From: Pseudo-nitzschia pungens
Taxonomy: Eukaryota > Bacillariophyta > Bacillariophyceae > Bacillariales > Bacillariaceae
Assembly: GCA_037355855.1 (NCBI GenBank)
Contig: CM074761.1
Location: 5,289,346-5,353,345 of the forward strand
Length of the DNA stretch: 64,000 bases
Direction of reading: 5' to 3'
This document shows, piece by piece, positions 1 to 11,414 of this stretch. A program made the position numbers and the translations under genes. Numbering within the stretch: the first letter of the stretch is position 1; each line of letters begins with the position of its first letter. The notes beneath the pieces are model-generated. The model saw only the letters and a list, made by a program, of their open reading frames with translations. It had not been told where the DNA came from and did not search any database.

Positions 1-1257
1 ACAGAACGAGGGTTTGGCAACGCACCGAGTGAGCGGACGCATCGGAATCAAGAGTGCAATCTTCGTTGTTGCTGTGCGGTATATAATATAATACAGGACC
101 GCACCCATCGAAGGCGGGGTTTCGTTGGGAGTAACCTGCAACCAAAAAGTACCCGCGCGAGTACTTGTACGCACCTTGTCTCTCAATCGCGTTTCCAAGC
201 CGGGCACGAGAACCCTCAGCACCAAGGTCCTGTCGCGAATCCCTAGACGGTCACCCATTATTACTGTTACTGTATCGCTTCTATTATTCGTTCGTCTTTG
301 TTTTATCAGAAGAATAGTATTTTACCGAGAGAATAGTCAGTGGTCGTCGGTTCTCGGTTGTTGTCGTCGATGGTTGTTGCCGCCGTCGGCGTCGCCGTTG
401 TCTTCCCTTCGGTTCGCGCAGTGTGGAATGGAGTTGTGACAACAAACTTGTTTTCTCTGTCGTCTTTCGTTTGGTTCGTGCCCATGTTCTACTTACTGTA
501 ACCTTACTTATTGTTCGATGGAGCAGTGAGGAAAACCAACAATTGTCATGCGATGTACTTTTACTGTCTTTCAATCAAGAGCTAACCTAGTTGCCTCCAC
601 ACTGTGATGGTAAGGTTACGGCTACCTGCTATTCATTTTTCATACCGTACCGGGTAGGAGAACAATATGCTACGTAGACATACCAGTAACTTACTCGTAC
701 CCGTTACTCGTACTACTGCGGAGGGAGGGAAACCCAACTGTTGTGGTGTGGTTCGTGGTTTGTTCCCCTGGGTCGAGTGAGTCGTGACTCATGACTGACT
801 CATGACACGTCCAGGACTGAAACCAGTCAAGTTCAAAGTCTCAAGTCCGTCCCTCCGTACGTCCACAATCAAAGCATGTACTGGTACTGTACGGTACGTG
901 TATGTCGTACAAGTACTTGTCTACCGGTACATCTACGTACATGGTACAAGTACTCGTACGTACGCACCCAACTCTATTTTTTTTCTGAGCCATCAAGCCC
1001 GTGTTTTCTGAAACACTGCAAGTAGAGTAAACTTACTTCACAACCCATCATCGTCCTCCAATAATTCGTCTCGACCCATCACTTTTCTACCGTTCAGTAC
1101 TACCGTACTACGGATGTCTACCGTGCGCAATGTAAGTTTCAAAGATGGCTCCTCGCATGGTTTTCTTCCGCTCGTCGAACTCGAATCGTCACATCATTCC
1201 GGCTGCATACCGCACCGTATCTACTTTAATCATCTTCGTCGGCAGAGAAGACAGACG
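1..1257. other. Intergenic / 5' region, no gene seen
   Basis: No open frame here looks like protein. The stretch is rich in GTAC-containing palindromes and carries the decamer GTAAGGTTAC (about 610) and its complement (about 498). An in-frame ATG at 1114 exists upstream of the NusG gene, but the signal peptide is better served by the ATG at 1258, so 1114-1257 is treated as leader. Confidence 0.5.
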
Positions 1258-3475
1258 ATGATGATCATCACGGTTCTTTCCCTCTTGGGACTCTTCCGGG
1301 TCCCTGCAATCCAGGGATTTGTTCCCGCGTCGCTACCGCACCAGTGTCATACGAATGGCATCAATACGGATAAGAACAAAAACAACAACAACAACAACAA
1401 CAACAGGAATGGAATTCAACCACCGATCCCGACCGTTGGTTCGACGAGGCTGTTTGTCGACCTGTGGGACCGCATGGAGATCGAGGAGGACGACCAGCCC
1501 TACTGGTACCTGCTCAACTGCGTCGCGGGACTGGAAATGGACCTGCTCCGGCAGGTGAAACAGCTCGCCGAGGACGTCCTGCCGAAAAAGGACGTGGTCA
1601 AGTTTGTGGTGCCCACCGTGACCAAGACGCGCTCGCACGGGGCCAACCGGATGGTCCGGGAGACCAAGGTCAAGTACCAGGGATACGTCTTTGCCAAGCT
1701 CCGGCTGACGAAGGAAACCTACGAGCCGATCCGAAAGATGGATCTCTGCCGCTCGTGGATGGGAACCATCAACATGAAGGGGTACAAGAAGCTTCCCCCG
1801 GCGCCCCTCCCGCTCAGCGACGAGGAGATCGAGAGCTTTGATCTGGAGAATCCTCTCTGGGAAGTCGACGAGCAGGAGCAAGCGGCCCCGGGGGGCGGCG
1901 AAAGCGGCGGCGAAGGAGGCAGAGGCGGCGCGAACACCAACATCATTGTGGACACGCACGAGAACGACGTCCGGGAGATGGAACTGGAAGAATCCATCGA
2001 GAAGGTGGTCCAGACCGTCTACAAGGGACTCAAGGTGGAGGACATGATCAAGGTCACGGCCAGGAACAAGTTCCACGGAGAGGACGGAATCGTCCGGAGG
2101 CTCAAGGACGAGATGGTCCTGATCCGCTTTTTCACGTACGGGCAAACCTTCGACGAGTGGCTGGATCCGAGCGACGTGCGAAAACTCACCGACGCCGAGA
2201 TCCTCAAGGGGCTGGGAGGGCCCGGAAAGCCCATCACCCAGCAGGACCTGGACGGAACCAACGGCAGAGACGGAAACAAACCGCAGAGACGATTCGATTC
2301 CAGGAACAGCGTCGGTGCCTTTGGCGGGGGGCCCGCCGCTTCGCGCGAGCGACGCCAGGACCGCAACGAGCGGCGCTTCCGGGACGACGATGGCTATGAC
2401 GCCGCCAAGGAACGGGAGAACTGGAACTGGTACAAGGAGAACGAAAAACGAGGCGAGGGGGGAAGCGTCTACGACGACGGCGACGGCCTCGAATTCCGAC
2501 CCGCGTCCGAGTCGAGACGATCCGGCGAGCGAAACGACTTTTGGGCCGAGGGCGATGCCGACAGCCAGTGGGGCCGAAAGAGCAACAACAACAGGAACAA
2601 CAACAACAACAACAAACGCAAGAGCAATCGAGACGAGGACGACTGGAGTTCCTTCATTTCCCAGGGACCGTCGGAGAGCAAACCAAAGCAACAACAACAG
2701 GACGAGGCGGACGATTTCTTTGCCTCGCTCATGACCGATCTCTCCAAGGACATGGACGATGGGAGGGGACGCGGAGGAAGGGGACGATCGCCATCGTCCT
2801 CCCAGCCCAAGGAAATTCCCGCCTCGGACAGCGACGACGACTTTTTCGCGTCCCTCATGTCGGAGATCGAGGACGAGCCTTCTTCGTCTCCGTCGTCTTC
2901 TTCCGGGGTGTCCTCGAGCGGTGACGATGACGACGACTTTTTTGCATCGCTGGAGCGCGAAATCCGGGGATCCGAAAGCACCCCCAAGCGGAACAAAAAC
3001 AAGGTTGCGGCGGCGTCGACGGCGGTTTCTTCCGACGAGGACGACTTTTTTGCGAGCCTCGAGATGGAGCTCGAGACGGATCTCGGGAGACGATCCTCGC
3101 CGACATCGGGATCTTCTTACGACGACGACGACGACGACAACAACAACAGCCAAGACAGTGAGGACGACTTTTTTGCCAGCCTCGAATCCGAGCTCGACAC
3201 GGATCTGAGCGGCAGCGACAGCGACAGCGAACCTTTTGCAGCAGCAGTGGACACGATAGAAGACGAAACCCCTCCCCCCTGCTTCTTCTCCACCTCCGAA
3301 ACGAAAACCGGCGGCTTCCGAGCCGAAAGCTTCGCCGAGTGCGGGCGGCGGGCTCGAGACCACGGATCTCGAGAAACGAACCGTCGTCGAGCTCAAGGGA
3401 CTTCTCAAGGAGCGCGGTCTCAAGGTGTCGGGAAAGAAGGCGGAACTCATCGAGCGACTCACTTCCGGAGTTTAA
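1258..3475 (+). CDS. Plastid-targeted NusG/KOW protein with DDFFASL repeats and C-terminal SAP domain
   Basis: Probable plastid transcription/nucleoid factor. The start at 1258 gives a hydrophobic signal peptide (MMIITVLSLLGLF...) followed by AIQG|FVPAS, the Phe-type cleavage context of diatom bipartite plastid presequences. An NGN (NusG N-terminal) domain lies at about residues 81-175, beginning YWYLLNC and ending near the Trp-Met-Gly segment. A KOW-like segment lies at about residues 262-300 (VTARNKFHGEDGIVRR). A long acidic, Asn-rich linker then carries five copies of (A/D/E)DDFFASL. The end of the single long frame is junk-like. Skipping one C in the C6 run at 3274-3279 restores a Pro/Lys linker and a SAP domain (TVVELKGLLKERGLKVSGKK) ending at TAA 3473-3475, giving about 738 aa. 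Bacterial NusG has no SAP domain, so the fusion is notable. NGN/KOW and SAP are seen in the sequence; plastid location and DNA binding are inferred. Confidence 0.8.
2707..3183 (+). repeat. Five DDFFASL motif copies inside the NusG-like gene
   Basis: Copies of an acidic-aromatic motif (x)DDFFASL, each followed by a Met/Glu-rich helix-like tail, sit at 2707-2730, 2833-2856, 2929-2952, 3037-3060 and 3160-3183. The spacers are unrelated Ser/Asp/Asn-rich sequence of different length, and codons differ between copies (ttc/ttt, tcg/tcc/agc), so this is a conserved peptide rather than recent DNA duplication. Confidence 0.85.
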
Positions 3476-4155
3476 CAAACAGCAGCAACAGCAACAATAA
3501 TCTACTATTATCTCACTGCATTATTTATTTCACACACGCACAGCACGCGTGCGTCCAACGGCAAAACAAAACCATGAAATGGTTCGTCTTCTAGCTAGAC
3601 TCGAGGATCGAGAAACCTCCGGTGATTGATGGATTGATTGATTCTTGCTGCGTATGTACCGGTACTCGTGCGATGGCTTCCCGATCATTTTTGCACTGCA
3701 GCACAACACTGTTCCCACACGAGCTAGTAGCTATCGAACTCAATTTGACAATGCACTCCGTGGTTCTGCCATCATGCTGCGCGCGCAATGAATTTGAGAC
3801 GGGAATCTTTTCGGATTCCGAGTCGCCGCACAAACACCAAATCAATACCAAGTAATAGTATACTCGGAGAAGAAAAACTGTAACTGCTGTCTATGATTAT
3901 TATGTTTGTAAGCTTGCAATGTACGGACTTAGCTTTATCCCTGTGAACACAATAGCGCGGAACGAATTCGTTCTAGACTTGGACGATGATGATATTATGA
4001 CGATATGATATATGATGTGATAGTATGGTACAACACAACACAAGACGACACAAGACAACACAATAATGGTTGTGTTGAATTGAATTGCAATGAATTGCAT
4101 TGCATTGGATCGAATCGAATCGAATCGAATCGAATCGAATCGACTTCGAATTCCA
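3476..4155. other. Intergenic between convergent genes, with pentamer microsatellite
   Basis: No convincing coding sequence. Contains imperfect ACACA-rich repeats (about 4028-4065) and an ATCGA pentanucleotide tract at 4109-4143. The D-glutamate cyclase gene ends at 4156 on the other strand, so this holds both 3' UTRs. Confidence 0.5.
4109..4143. repeat. (ATCGA)n microsatellite
   Basis: Seven perfect units of the pentamer ATCGA, immediately 3' of the D-glutamate cyclase-like stop codon (minus strand). Confidence 0.9.
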
Positions 4156-5990
4156 TTATAATCCCACGTCGGACGGAAGGTCCGTCACGAACATGTGCCC
4201 GGCACTGTGTGTGATGGCAAACGGGACCTTGGCGTTCATGAGAATGCTCTGGGGCGTCACGCCGCAGGCATGAAAGACGGGGACCTCGCCCTCGTCAATG
4301 TCGATCGGATTCTCCCCACTCCGGCTGGTCAATGTCTCGGATTCCAATGGCCGATGCCGACCCCACGGCAACCGGTCCACCGTGAGCGTGTGTGTACTTG
4401 GAGGTGATTTCGATCTGTGGATTGAAACGCAGCAAAAATAGAAGAAGAAGAAGAAGAAGAAGAGGGTTATGAGTCTCGAGACAAACTGTTCCGTTTCACA
4501 CAAATCACGGTCTGTTGCCAATCGTTCCCGAAACGAGACACACTACCCGTGCGGTCCGATGAACAACGACACAACAGGACGCAACAGGACACTACAGGAC
4601 ACATCTCACTACATTACACTACACTACACTACACTGCACGGCACAACACTACTCTGTACTCACGTGTTTCGAGATTTGGAGCGCCGGAATGGGCTTCATG
4701 CTGACCACCATGTTCCCGCTCAGCGCACCGGCAGACCGGCACTTGAGTCCGGTCTTGTACATGGGCACGTTCTTTCCCTGTTCGGCGCTCTTCAATGGAA
4801 TCCCCGCATTCATCAGCGCGCCGTCGTAGGAGAAGCTGCACCCGATCAAAAAGGCCACGGAATTCTCCGGCCAGTAGTCCGTAACGTCCGTGACTTCCTT
4901 CGGCGAGTTTTCCGTTGCGATAGATGGCGTACCTGCAGGGGAACGAACAAAAATGGAAGGCATAGAACACAACACCAGAACAGAATCCAAATCCAAATGC
5001 AAATCCAAATGCGTGAGACTCAATCAAACCTCCACATAGCATAGCACAGCACAGCATAGCATAGCGCAACACTGCACAACACATCGCGTGGTTTCAAACC
5101 CTCGTTGCCCGATAGAAAACACACAAACGCAGCAAGTTGGCATCTCATCTCATCTCATCTCATCACAACATCCCGTCGCTAAAGACCGCAACATCGCACT
5201 CACTTGGGCACGTCCGTCCTCAAATCCGCCCCCGGCGCAACCCCCGCCGGATGGGGCGATCCAACGTCGCACACCTCGATCAGGGGACACGCCTTGGGAT
5301 TGCGCTGGCAAAAGAGGAGAAAATCGTACGAGAGAGGCCCGTGGGGCAGGACCACCAGGTTGCACTGCAGAAAGCCCGGGCACACACCGTTGGTGGGGGT
5401 GGACAAAGGCTCCCCTCCGGACCTCCCGGCGAAAGGCCCGGGACATCTGCAATCCCTCGTGCAATCGGGGGGCACCGTGCCAGTCCGGGTCGCGGCTCGG
5501 AGCGAGACCAATGCTCGTGCTACGGGCACGGGCACGAGCACGAGCACCGGCATCGCTCTCGTCGCCATCCTGCGGGCAGGCGCGTTCCTCGCTGGGGGTC
5601 GTGTTTGGGGGAACAAATGACTGCTGGACGTCCCGAATGTCGACCTTGTTGCTGTTGCTGTTGCTGTGGCTATTGGTGTGGCTATTGGTGTGGCTGTTGC
5701 TATTGGCGTTGTCGCTGTTGCTGCTGTTGTGGTTTGCATCCTTCGTTTGCAAACCGCGCGAGGGTCCGATTTCGATCCTTCCCACCGCTCTCTGGAGATC
5801 CTTCAGCTCGGACTGCGTGAAGGTGTTGGCGGGTAGATCCCTCCTGTGGCTGGCAGGCCGGAAGCAGCTTTCTCAGAACCTCGTCCTGTTCCTCTTTCGT
5901 CAGAGTGTTGTTGTTGATTTTGAGATGGGCATTTTTGGCATCGATATTGACATCGACATCGACATCGACATCGACATTGACTCCGGACAT
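4156..5990 (-). CDS. D-glutamate cyclase-like protein (DUF1445 family), three exons, four frame breaks
   Basis: Member of the DUF1445/UPF0317 family, whose mammalian relative DGLUCY converts D-glutamate to 5-oxo-D-proline. Model on the minus strand: exon 1 5990-5204, exon 2 4932-4664, exon 3 4414-4156 (donors GTGAGT at 5203 and 4663; acceptors CAG before 4932 and 4414). Family blocks in order: [119 protein letters not shown] and [14 protein letters not shown]. Reading through them needs one base skipped at each of 5839-5841, 5395-5399, about 4895-4901 and 4314-4317, three of them clear G/C runs; the total is then 436 codons plus stop. The N-terminus holds an Asp-Val dipeptide run and a His/Asn/Ser-rich linker absent from the bacterial family. 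With every block conserved, assembly indels are likelier than a pseudogene, though four breaks leave that open. Confidence 0.82.
4415..4663 (-). other. Intron 2 of the D-glutamate cyclase-like gene
   Basis: Bounded by |GTGAGTAC at 4663 and CCACAG| at 4415, phase 0 on both sides. Contains a GAA-trinucleotide tract (about 4440-4465) and an ACACT pentamer tract (about 4614-4634). Confidence 0.75.
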
Positions 5991-6989
5991 GGTGATGATG
6001 GCGATTGCTGATTCTTTTTAAATGGACTGATTGATGGATTGATTGATTGATCGGTCTTTGGTGACGGAGTAATGCTGTGTTTAGATTGTAGATTGTAGAT
6101 TGTGTTGGGGGGATTAGTAAGTTATCCCGTAAGTTACCTTCAAGTTTCTGATCTCCGAGAGGTCGAAACTTGAGAAGCAACCAGAAGGCTCTTCGTGGTG
6201 TTGTGCACCGGAGGCAAGCCGAGGAATCTGCAATTCCGGCGTGTCGAACCAAAAACGTTTGTCCACTTGGACAACTTCGGTTCGTAGTTCGTGCAAAAGT
6301 GCGGATCACGGAATCACGGAACGAGGTTCAAAAAAAAAAAAGCGCTCGTACCGGTACAATCATAATAATATAAAGAACATCCATCGGTTCCAGCAATACT
6401 AACGGTAAGTACCGGTACCGGTACGGACGACACGAACTTGTGAAGTCGCGACAGAAAAGTGGACCTCTTCGCTTGCATCACGACGGAGTTCATCAGAGAG
6501 GTCGTAATTGTGTCTGGCGTGTATCAAAAAACAAATCAGAAGAACACCGCGCATTCCCGTTCCAACGTCTCTCTCTCGCGACAACCCGACAGCTGTCTCT
6601 CGATTTAACTCATATGATTCGTATGTATGATTTCATATCCTAGTATATTATTGAAATAATAAATGGGAATGTCAGTATTATTTTTTTTTTGGAAACAGAC
6701 ACATGGGATAAGGTTAGTGCAAGTTTGAAGTCATCGATCGTTCTCGTTCGCTTTTTGAAATCATGGAACGATGAATGATTTTTTGAGATTCAAACGGGAC
6801 GAGCATCGTTGAGACGACAAATTTCAAAATAAATGCGGTAACCTTAGTAGGAAGCAGCTTTCGGAACGATTGAGATAAGTTACCTGGTGAAGCGCTACAC
6901 GCACGGTAACTACTCTAGCACCAGATTATTATCATTGTCGTGATTATTATTTTGATTTTCACTACGTACACTTGAATCAATCGAGGAAC
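5991..6989. other. Divergent intergenic region between D-glutamate cyclase-like gene and GOT1
   Basis: About 1 kb between two divergently transcribed start codons, so it should hold both promoters. No ORF resembles protein. GTACCGGTAC-type palindromes occur at about 6350 and 6405-6425, and GTAACCTTA at about 6838. I see no clear TATA element. Confidence 0.5.
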
Positions 6990-8072
6990 ATGATAAGCGA
7001 CAACGCAAAAATCGGAACCGGCTTGTTGGCGGGGGTGAGTCGAGTCCTTCTGGATCGTGCGGGGATGGGTGAATGGACGGATCGATGGATGGATGGATGG
7101 ATGAATAAATAAATGGATCGGTCCCGCATTCGGTGTTGGCTTCCACGGAGACAGTGGCAACGATATCTCTCATTATGATTGTTGTTGTTGTTGCTTGTTG
7201 TTGTTGTTAACATTATTTCCTTGTCACCGTATGGAACTAAAAAAAATTGATGCAGGGAGTTGCGTGCCTCTTTTTGGGAATCGTGTTTTTCTTTGATCCC
7301 GCACTGTTGGCACTCGGGGATGTCTTGTTTCTGATAGGACTCACGTTAACAATTGGTAAGCCGATAGTTTGGGACGAACGACAGGCAATCTGGACCGAAC
7401 GAACGAACGAGGACCGGAAAGAGGATAACAATGGCAATGCCAATGGCAATGGGAACGGGAACGGGAGGAACATCAATGCCTTGTGTTGACGAGGATAGCG
7501 CGGCGTGCGGAATACAAAGTCGCTCACTGACTCGTTTCATTCATTCATTCATTCATCCATCCATTCGTTGCCTCGTTCGTGGTTTGTGATGCACACCTGT
7601 TCATTCCAGGCCCATCTAGAACCTTTCGTTTCTTTTCGCGACGAGATCGCATTCGAGGTGCGTTCATTTTGTGTTTCTATTGGTTGGTTCGAAAGGACAA
7701 CGCTTTGGTATGGTATGGTATGGTATGGTATGGTATACTCTAACCATTGCGATCGTTGTGTGCGTGCGTGCGTGATTTCGGTGTGGCGTGGCGTGGCGTG
7801 GCGTGGCGTTTTGATTCTGGTTTCGGTTTCGGTGGAAACAAATAGGCATCATTAGCTTCTTTGGTGGAATCACCCTGGTGATGATGAGGTGGGGAATGAT
7901 AGGGATGATTTTTCAGCTGTACGGATTGGTCTACTTGTTTGGACAATTCTTCCCGATCATTTCGCAGTCCATGCAGGACACACCGGTCATTGGAGACATT
8001 CTGAAGCTGCAGATAGTGGAAGATTTCTTTTCGAACTTTGGGGGAGGAAATTCGCGACGGGCGCCGGTCTAA
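6990..8072 (+). CDS. GOT1: Golgi transport protein GOT1, four exons
   Basis: Small four-helix membrane protein of ER-Golgi vesicle traffic. Exons: 6990-7034, 7256-7355, 7610-7657 and 7846-8072; every intron is GT..AG and all phases agree, giving 139 aa, the usual family length (about 138). Landmarks: N-terminal [40 protein letters not shown] (helices 1-2); the basic loop [14 protein letters not shown], equal to the family RTFRFF motif; then [23 protein letters not shown] and LFGQFFPII (helices 3-4), ending NSRRAPV. Intron 3 holds pentamer tracts TGGTA (about 7707-7737) and TGGCG (about 7780-7808). No frame break is needed. It converges on the ankyrin gene 276 bp downstream. Confidence 0.95.
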
Positions 8073-8348
8073 TCATCGCGCTCGTACGGATAGTAATCCT
8101 TGGGAGGGATGCGCAATTCCAACCGGCTTTTGTAACGACTCGGAGCATCGGAAAAAAGAGTCCCCCCCGGGCCTTTCTCCGCAGCTCGATCCTTTGCTAT
8201 AACCAACAGCGTATCACTAAAATAACTGCACGTAAGATTAGTTTGTTTCAAAATTAGCCATAACGTGTCACTTTTATAGTTCCTTCTATCTCGAAAAAAC
8301 AAAACTCCATGTCGCAACAAACAGGGAGCGACAACCGAATCGCTTCCA

Positions 8349-11300
8349 TCATAGGACAGACGGTTGGGCCCGTAGAATCTCATAAATGTTCGAGAGTTCT
8401 TGAGCCTCCTTCTTTTCCTTCGCAGCCTTCGCGGCGCGTCGCTCTCTTTCCAAAGCCTCCGACGAAGTCCTGCTCAAGCGACGACTCCGGATGTCGGTCA
8501 CCTGTGGACCGGCATCGCGGAGAGATGGGGGAATGCACCGATACCGAAAAGCCACAATGTGCAGCGGCAGCATACCGTGCTCGTCTCGATGTAGAATGGC
8601 GCTCGGGTTGGCTTGAAACAGACAGGACAGACCATCCTCCCAGTTTCGCTTCGTAGCGCACGCCAGGTGCAGGGGAAACCGGCCGTCGGTGTCGCTAATG
8701 GATGCCGCATCCCGACAGAGCTCCACGAGCTCGGAGATCAATTGGGGATCGTCACTGTCCGAAGACGCCGCCATGTGGAGCGCGTGCCAGCCCCGCTCGT
8801 TCTGCTCCGCTTGTTGGACGGCCGCCGGGAATGCGTCGTGGATCAGCTGGACACTCCTCCACGAGTGTCCCGACTCGCACGCCAGGTGGATCGGATACAT
8901 TCCCTTCCGGTCGGCCTGGCTAGCTCCGCGGGGATTGTATTCCACGAGCTTGCCAATCATGGTAAAGTCGGAATCGGAATTCTTCGCGGCGAGATGGAGG
9001 GGCAAACGGTTGCGAAGCTTGACCCCGGTGCGATGCCGAACCGCGTCCTCGTTCGCGTCGTACAGGGCCTGTGCCTGCGCGTCCCAGCGACTCCCGTTCT
9101 GGGCCAAAAGGTGAAGGGGAAGGCAGCCAAAATGGTCCTCTGCGCGGGCACCGTCGGCGTGTTCTTGGAGAAAGCGGCAGATCACGGACCTCGAAAGGAC
9201 AGCGTCGCTCCCGAGGTCCGCATCAAAGTAGGAAATGGCACCGGCCGCTCGGTGGAGCGGAAGTCTGCCGTTCGAGTCCGCCTCCTGTATGGCATCGGGG
9301 TGAGAAAAATAGACCTCGTCCACGGCATCCGCGCTCCAATCCGACTTGAACCTATTTTCGGCAATCCGGTGGAGCGGTGTGCTCTCCTGGGTGTCGACGG
9401 TCTTCAGGGCATCGGGATTGATGGAGACCAGTTGCGATACAACCTTTCTTCCAAAATCGCCACCAAAATGAGACGAAGCAGCGAGGTGCAACGCTGAAAG
9501 GTTCGAAGGATACAATTGGCTGCACAGCATGGATTTGTTGCCTGGGTTTTCGATCGGCCTAAGATCGTTCCGATCCAATTCAAAGACCTGTTCGGGATGG
9601 AGACTGATTGCCAGTAGAAAGAGCGAATAGTGGCATTTTATGGCGCACACGGCATGCAAGACTCTCCATTTTCGTTCTTCTCGGGTGTCCTTCTTCTCCT
9701 CTTCCACATCGATGCGCTCGACGAGTTCCCAGTCCTCGGCCAAGGGAAATCCAAAAGCAGCCTTCAGAAAGAAGTTGACTTTCTTCCATCGTTCCAGCCA
9801 CTCACCGTGTCGTTCCAGACGCTTTCGAACCAATTTCGCTGCTTGGATGCGCTCCTCCAAATCAGTTTGGTCGTCCAGGTTGAACGATAGGTTGCTGATA
9901 CTGCCATTGAAGTCCAGGTTGTGATTTCCCTCTGTGTCCAACAAAATTGTTTGTAGAGTTTTCTTTCCAGACGATTTCTCCGCCCAGTCGTCCCACACCA
10001 GCGCCAGGGGCGAATCCGCATTTTTGTCTTCCTCCAGAACCACTGAGGCGTCCTTTTCGATCAGTAAGCCCACAACACCCGGAGGTGAATTGTATCGCAC
10101 TGCATAATAGAGGGGTGATCGGCCCTTTCGATCGGGTCTCGTAACCGCCACCCGACCCCTTTCCGAGTCCATGTGCAAGAGCAGTTCCACAACCTCCTTT
10201 GGAGCTTTGAATCGACACGCAATATGGAGAGGGAGCCATCCTTTTTCTTCGGCAAGCAACAGGGCATCGGGATAGGCTTGTATGAGGGCTTCTACAACTT
10301 GTGGGAACGGACACCGCCAGTTGCAGGCCTGGTGGAGTGCGGTCCATCCTTCGTCTGACACGTAGCCGGCTGCTTCTGGATTCTGTTCACAGAGCAACGC
10401 TACCGTTCTCCAATCCTTGAGTCGTGCCGCATCGTGAATCTGAGACGACACGCCACTGGTGCTGCCGGTCCCATTTCCCCCTGCATCGAGACCGACAGAC
10501 ATTCGTGACGATCCAAACAACGAAAGGTTGGAGCGATCGAAGATGGAGTCGTCCCCACTCATGACAGATTCGGTACCCCAGGCGGCATTCCTGCTGAAGG
10601 GGTGGTGAGAACTGCCGTCGAGACTACCGATGGTAAAGCTATTGTTGGATGCAAGGAAGGGGTGTTGAGCACTGCCGGTGCTGAGATTCGCCATGGAATT
10701 TGAAGTGTTGCTAATGCTATTGTTGGATGCAAGGAAGGGGTGTTGAGTACTGCCGGTGTTGAGATTAGCCATGGAATTGGAAAAGTTGCCAATGCTGTAG
10801 GTGAATGCATTTCCGTCATTCCTTAAGGGGTGGTGAGCACTGCCGGTGTTGAGATTAGCCATGGAATCAGCCATGTTGCTAATGCTGTTGGTAGATGCAT
10901 TTTCGACATTCCTGTAGGGGTCGTGAGCACTGCTGGTGTTGATATTAGCCATGGAATCAGCCATATTGCTAATGTTGCTAATGCTGTTGGTAAGTGCATT
11001 TCCGGCATTCCTGTAGGGGTTGTGAGAACTGCCGTTGTCGAGAGTACAGATGGAATCAGCCATCTGGCTAATGCTGTTGGTGGGTGTATTTTCGGCATTG
11101 CCGTTGTCGAGAGTACGGATGGAATCGGTCATGTTGCTCGCTCTGATTGTGTTGTCGGATGAATGTCCTCCGCTACCGTCCACCAACAAATTAGTAAGGT
11201 CAAACTTGCTCTTTTGCTCATGGTCGTTTATCTGTACAATTTGCGGAATTGATGTGTTTGATAGAGATCCAGGTATCGATGTTTCTGGTAGTCCGAAAAG

Positions 11301-11414
11301 GGTGGAAATATTTAATGATTCCCGCTCTCTGCGTCTAGGACGATCCTGCACGCCTGAGCCCTTGTCTCTCGTCCGCGAAGACACATCCTCGTCCTTAATG
11401 GCACGGTCCGTCAT
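8349..11414 (-). CDS. Ankyrin-repeat protein, 1021 aa, single exon
   Basis: Intracellular protein-binding protein of unknown specific role, of the diatom-expanded ankyrin type. The ATG at 11414-11412 opens a 1021-codon frame without interruption. The first ~320 residues are Ser/Asn-rich and contain a degenerate ~26-33-residue repeat around NSISNMADSMANLNTGSAHHP. An ankyrin block begins near residue 326 (GWTALHQACNW, GWLPLHIACRF, GRSPLYYAVRY). After a charged middle, a second block carries GRLPLHRAA, GCLPLHLLA, NRLPLHLAA, GMYPIHLAC, GWHALHMAA, GRFPLHLAC and GMLPLHIVA. The C-terminus is a short Arg/Lys/Ala coiled stretch ending IYEILRAQPSVL. No signal peptide or membrane segment is apparent. 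Ankyrin assignment is firm; partner and function are unknown. Confidence 0.9.
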   Translation of the reverse strand: MTDRAIKDEDVSSRTRDKGSGVQDRPRRRERESLNISTLFGLPETSIPGSLSNTSIPQIVQINDHEQKSKFDLTNLLVDGSGGHSSDNTIRASNMTDSIRTLDNGNAENTPTNSISQMADSICTLDNGSSHNPYRNAGNALTNSISNISNMADSMANINTSSAHDPYRNVENASTNSISNMADSMANLNTGSAHHPLRNDGNAFTYSIGNFSNSMANLNTGSTQHPFLASNNSISNTSNSMANLSTGSAQHPFLASNNSFTIGSLDGSSHHPFSRNAAWGTESVMSGDDSIFDRSNLSLFGSSRMSVGLDAGGNGTGSTSGVSSQIHDAARLKDWRTVALLCEQNPEAAGYVSDEGWTALHQACNWRCPFPQVVEALIQAYPDALLLAEEKGWLPLHIACRFKAPKEVVELLLHMDSERGRVAVTRPDRKGRSPLYYAVRYNSPPGVVGLLIEKDASVVLEEDKNADSPLALVWDDWAEKSSGKKTLQTILLDTEGNHNLDFNGSISNLSFNLDDQTDLEERIQAAKLVRKRLERHGEWLERWKKVNFFLKAAFGFPLAEDWELVERIDVEEEKKDTREERKWRVLHAVCAIKCHYSLFLLAISLHPEQVFELDRNDLRPIENPGNKSMLCSQLYPSNLSALHLAASSHFGGDFGRKVVSQLVSINPDALKTVDTQESTPLHRIAENRFKSDWSADAVDEVYFSHPDAIQEADSNGRLPLHRAAGAISYFDADLGSDAVLSRSVICRFLQEHADGARAEDHFGCLPLHLLAQNGSRWDAQAQALYDANEDAVRHRTGVKLRNRLPLHLAAKNSDSDFTMIGKLVEYNPRGASQADRKGMYPIHLACESGHSWRSVQLIHDAFPAAVQQAEQNERGWHALHMAASSDSDDPQLISELVELCRDAASISDTDGRFPLHLACATKRNWEDGLSCLFQANPSAILHRDEHGMLPLHIVAFRYRCIPPSLRDAGPQVTDIRSRRLSRTSSEALERERRAAKAAKEKKEAQELSNIYEILRAQPSVL
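10600..11110 (-). repeat. Degenerate in-frame minisatellite encoding Asn/Ser repeats
   Basis: Repeats of roughly 80-100 bp around TTGAGATTAGCCATGGAAT (plus-strand view) within the N-terminal third of the ankyrin gene; six to eight diverged copies, all preserving frame. Confidence 0.75.

Noticed and set aside
1333..3462. 709-codon ORF antisense to the NusG-like gene
   Set aside because: Val/Arg/Leu-rich mirror of acidic, GC-rich coding sequence; no domain and the sense strand carries clear NGN, KOW and SAP signals.
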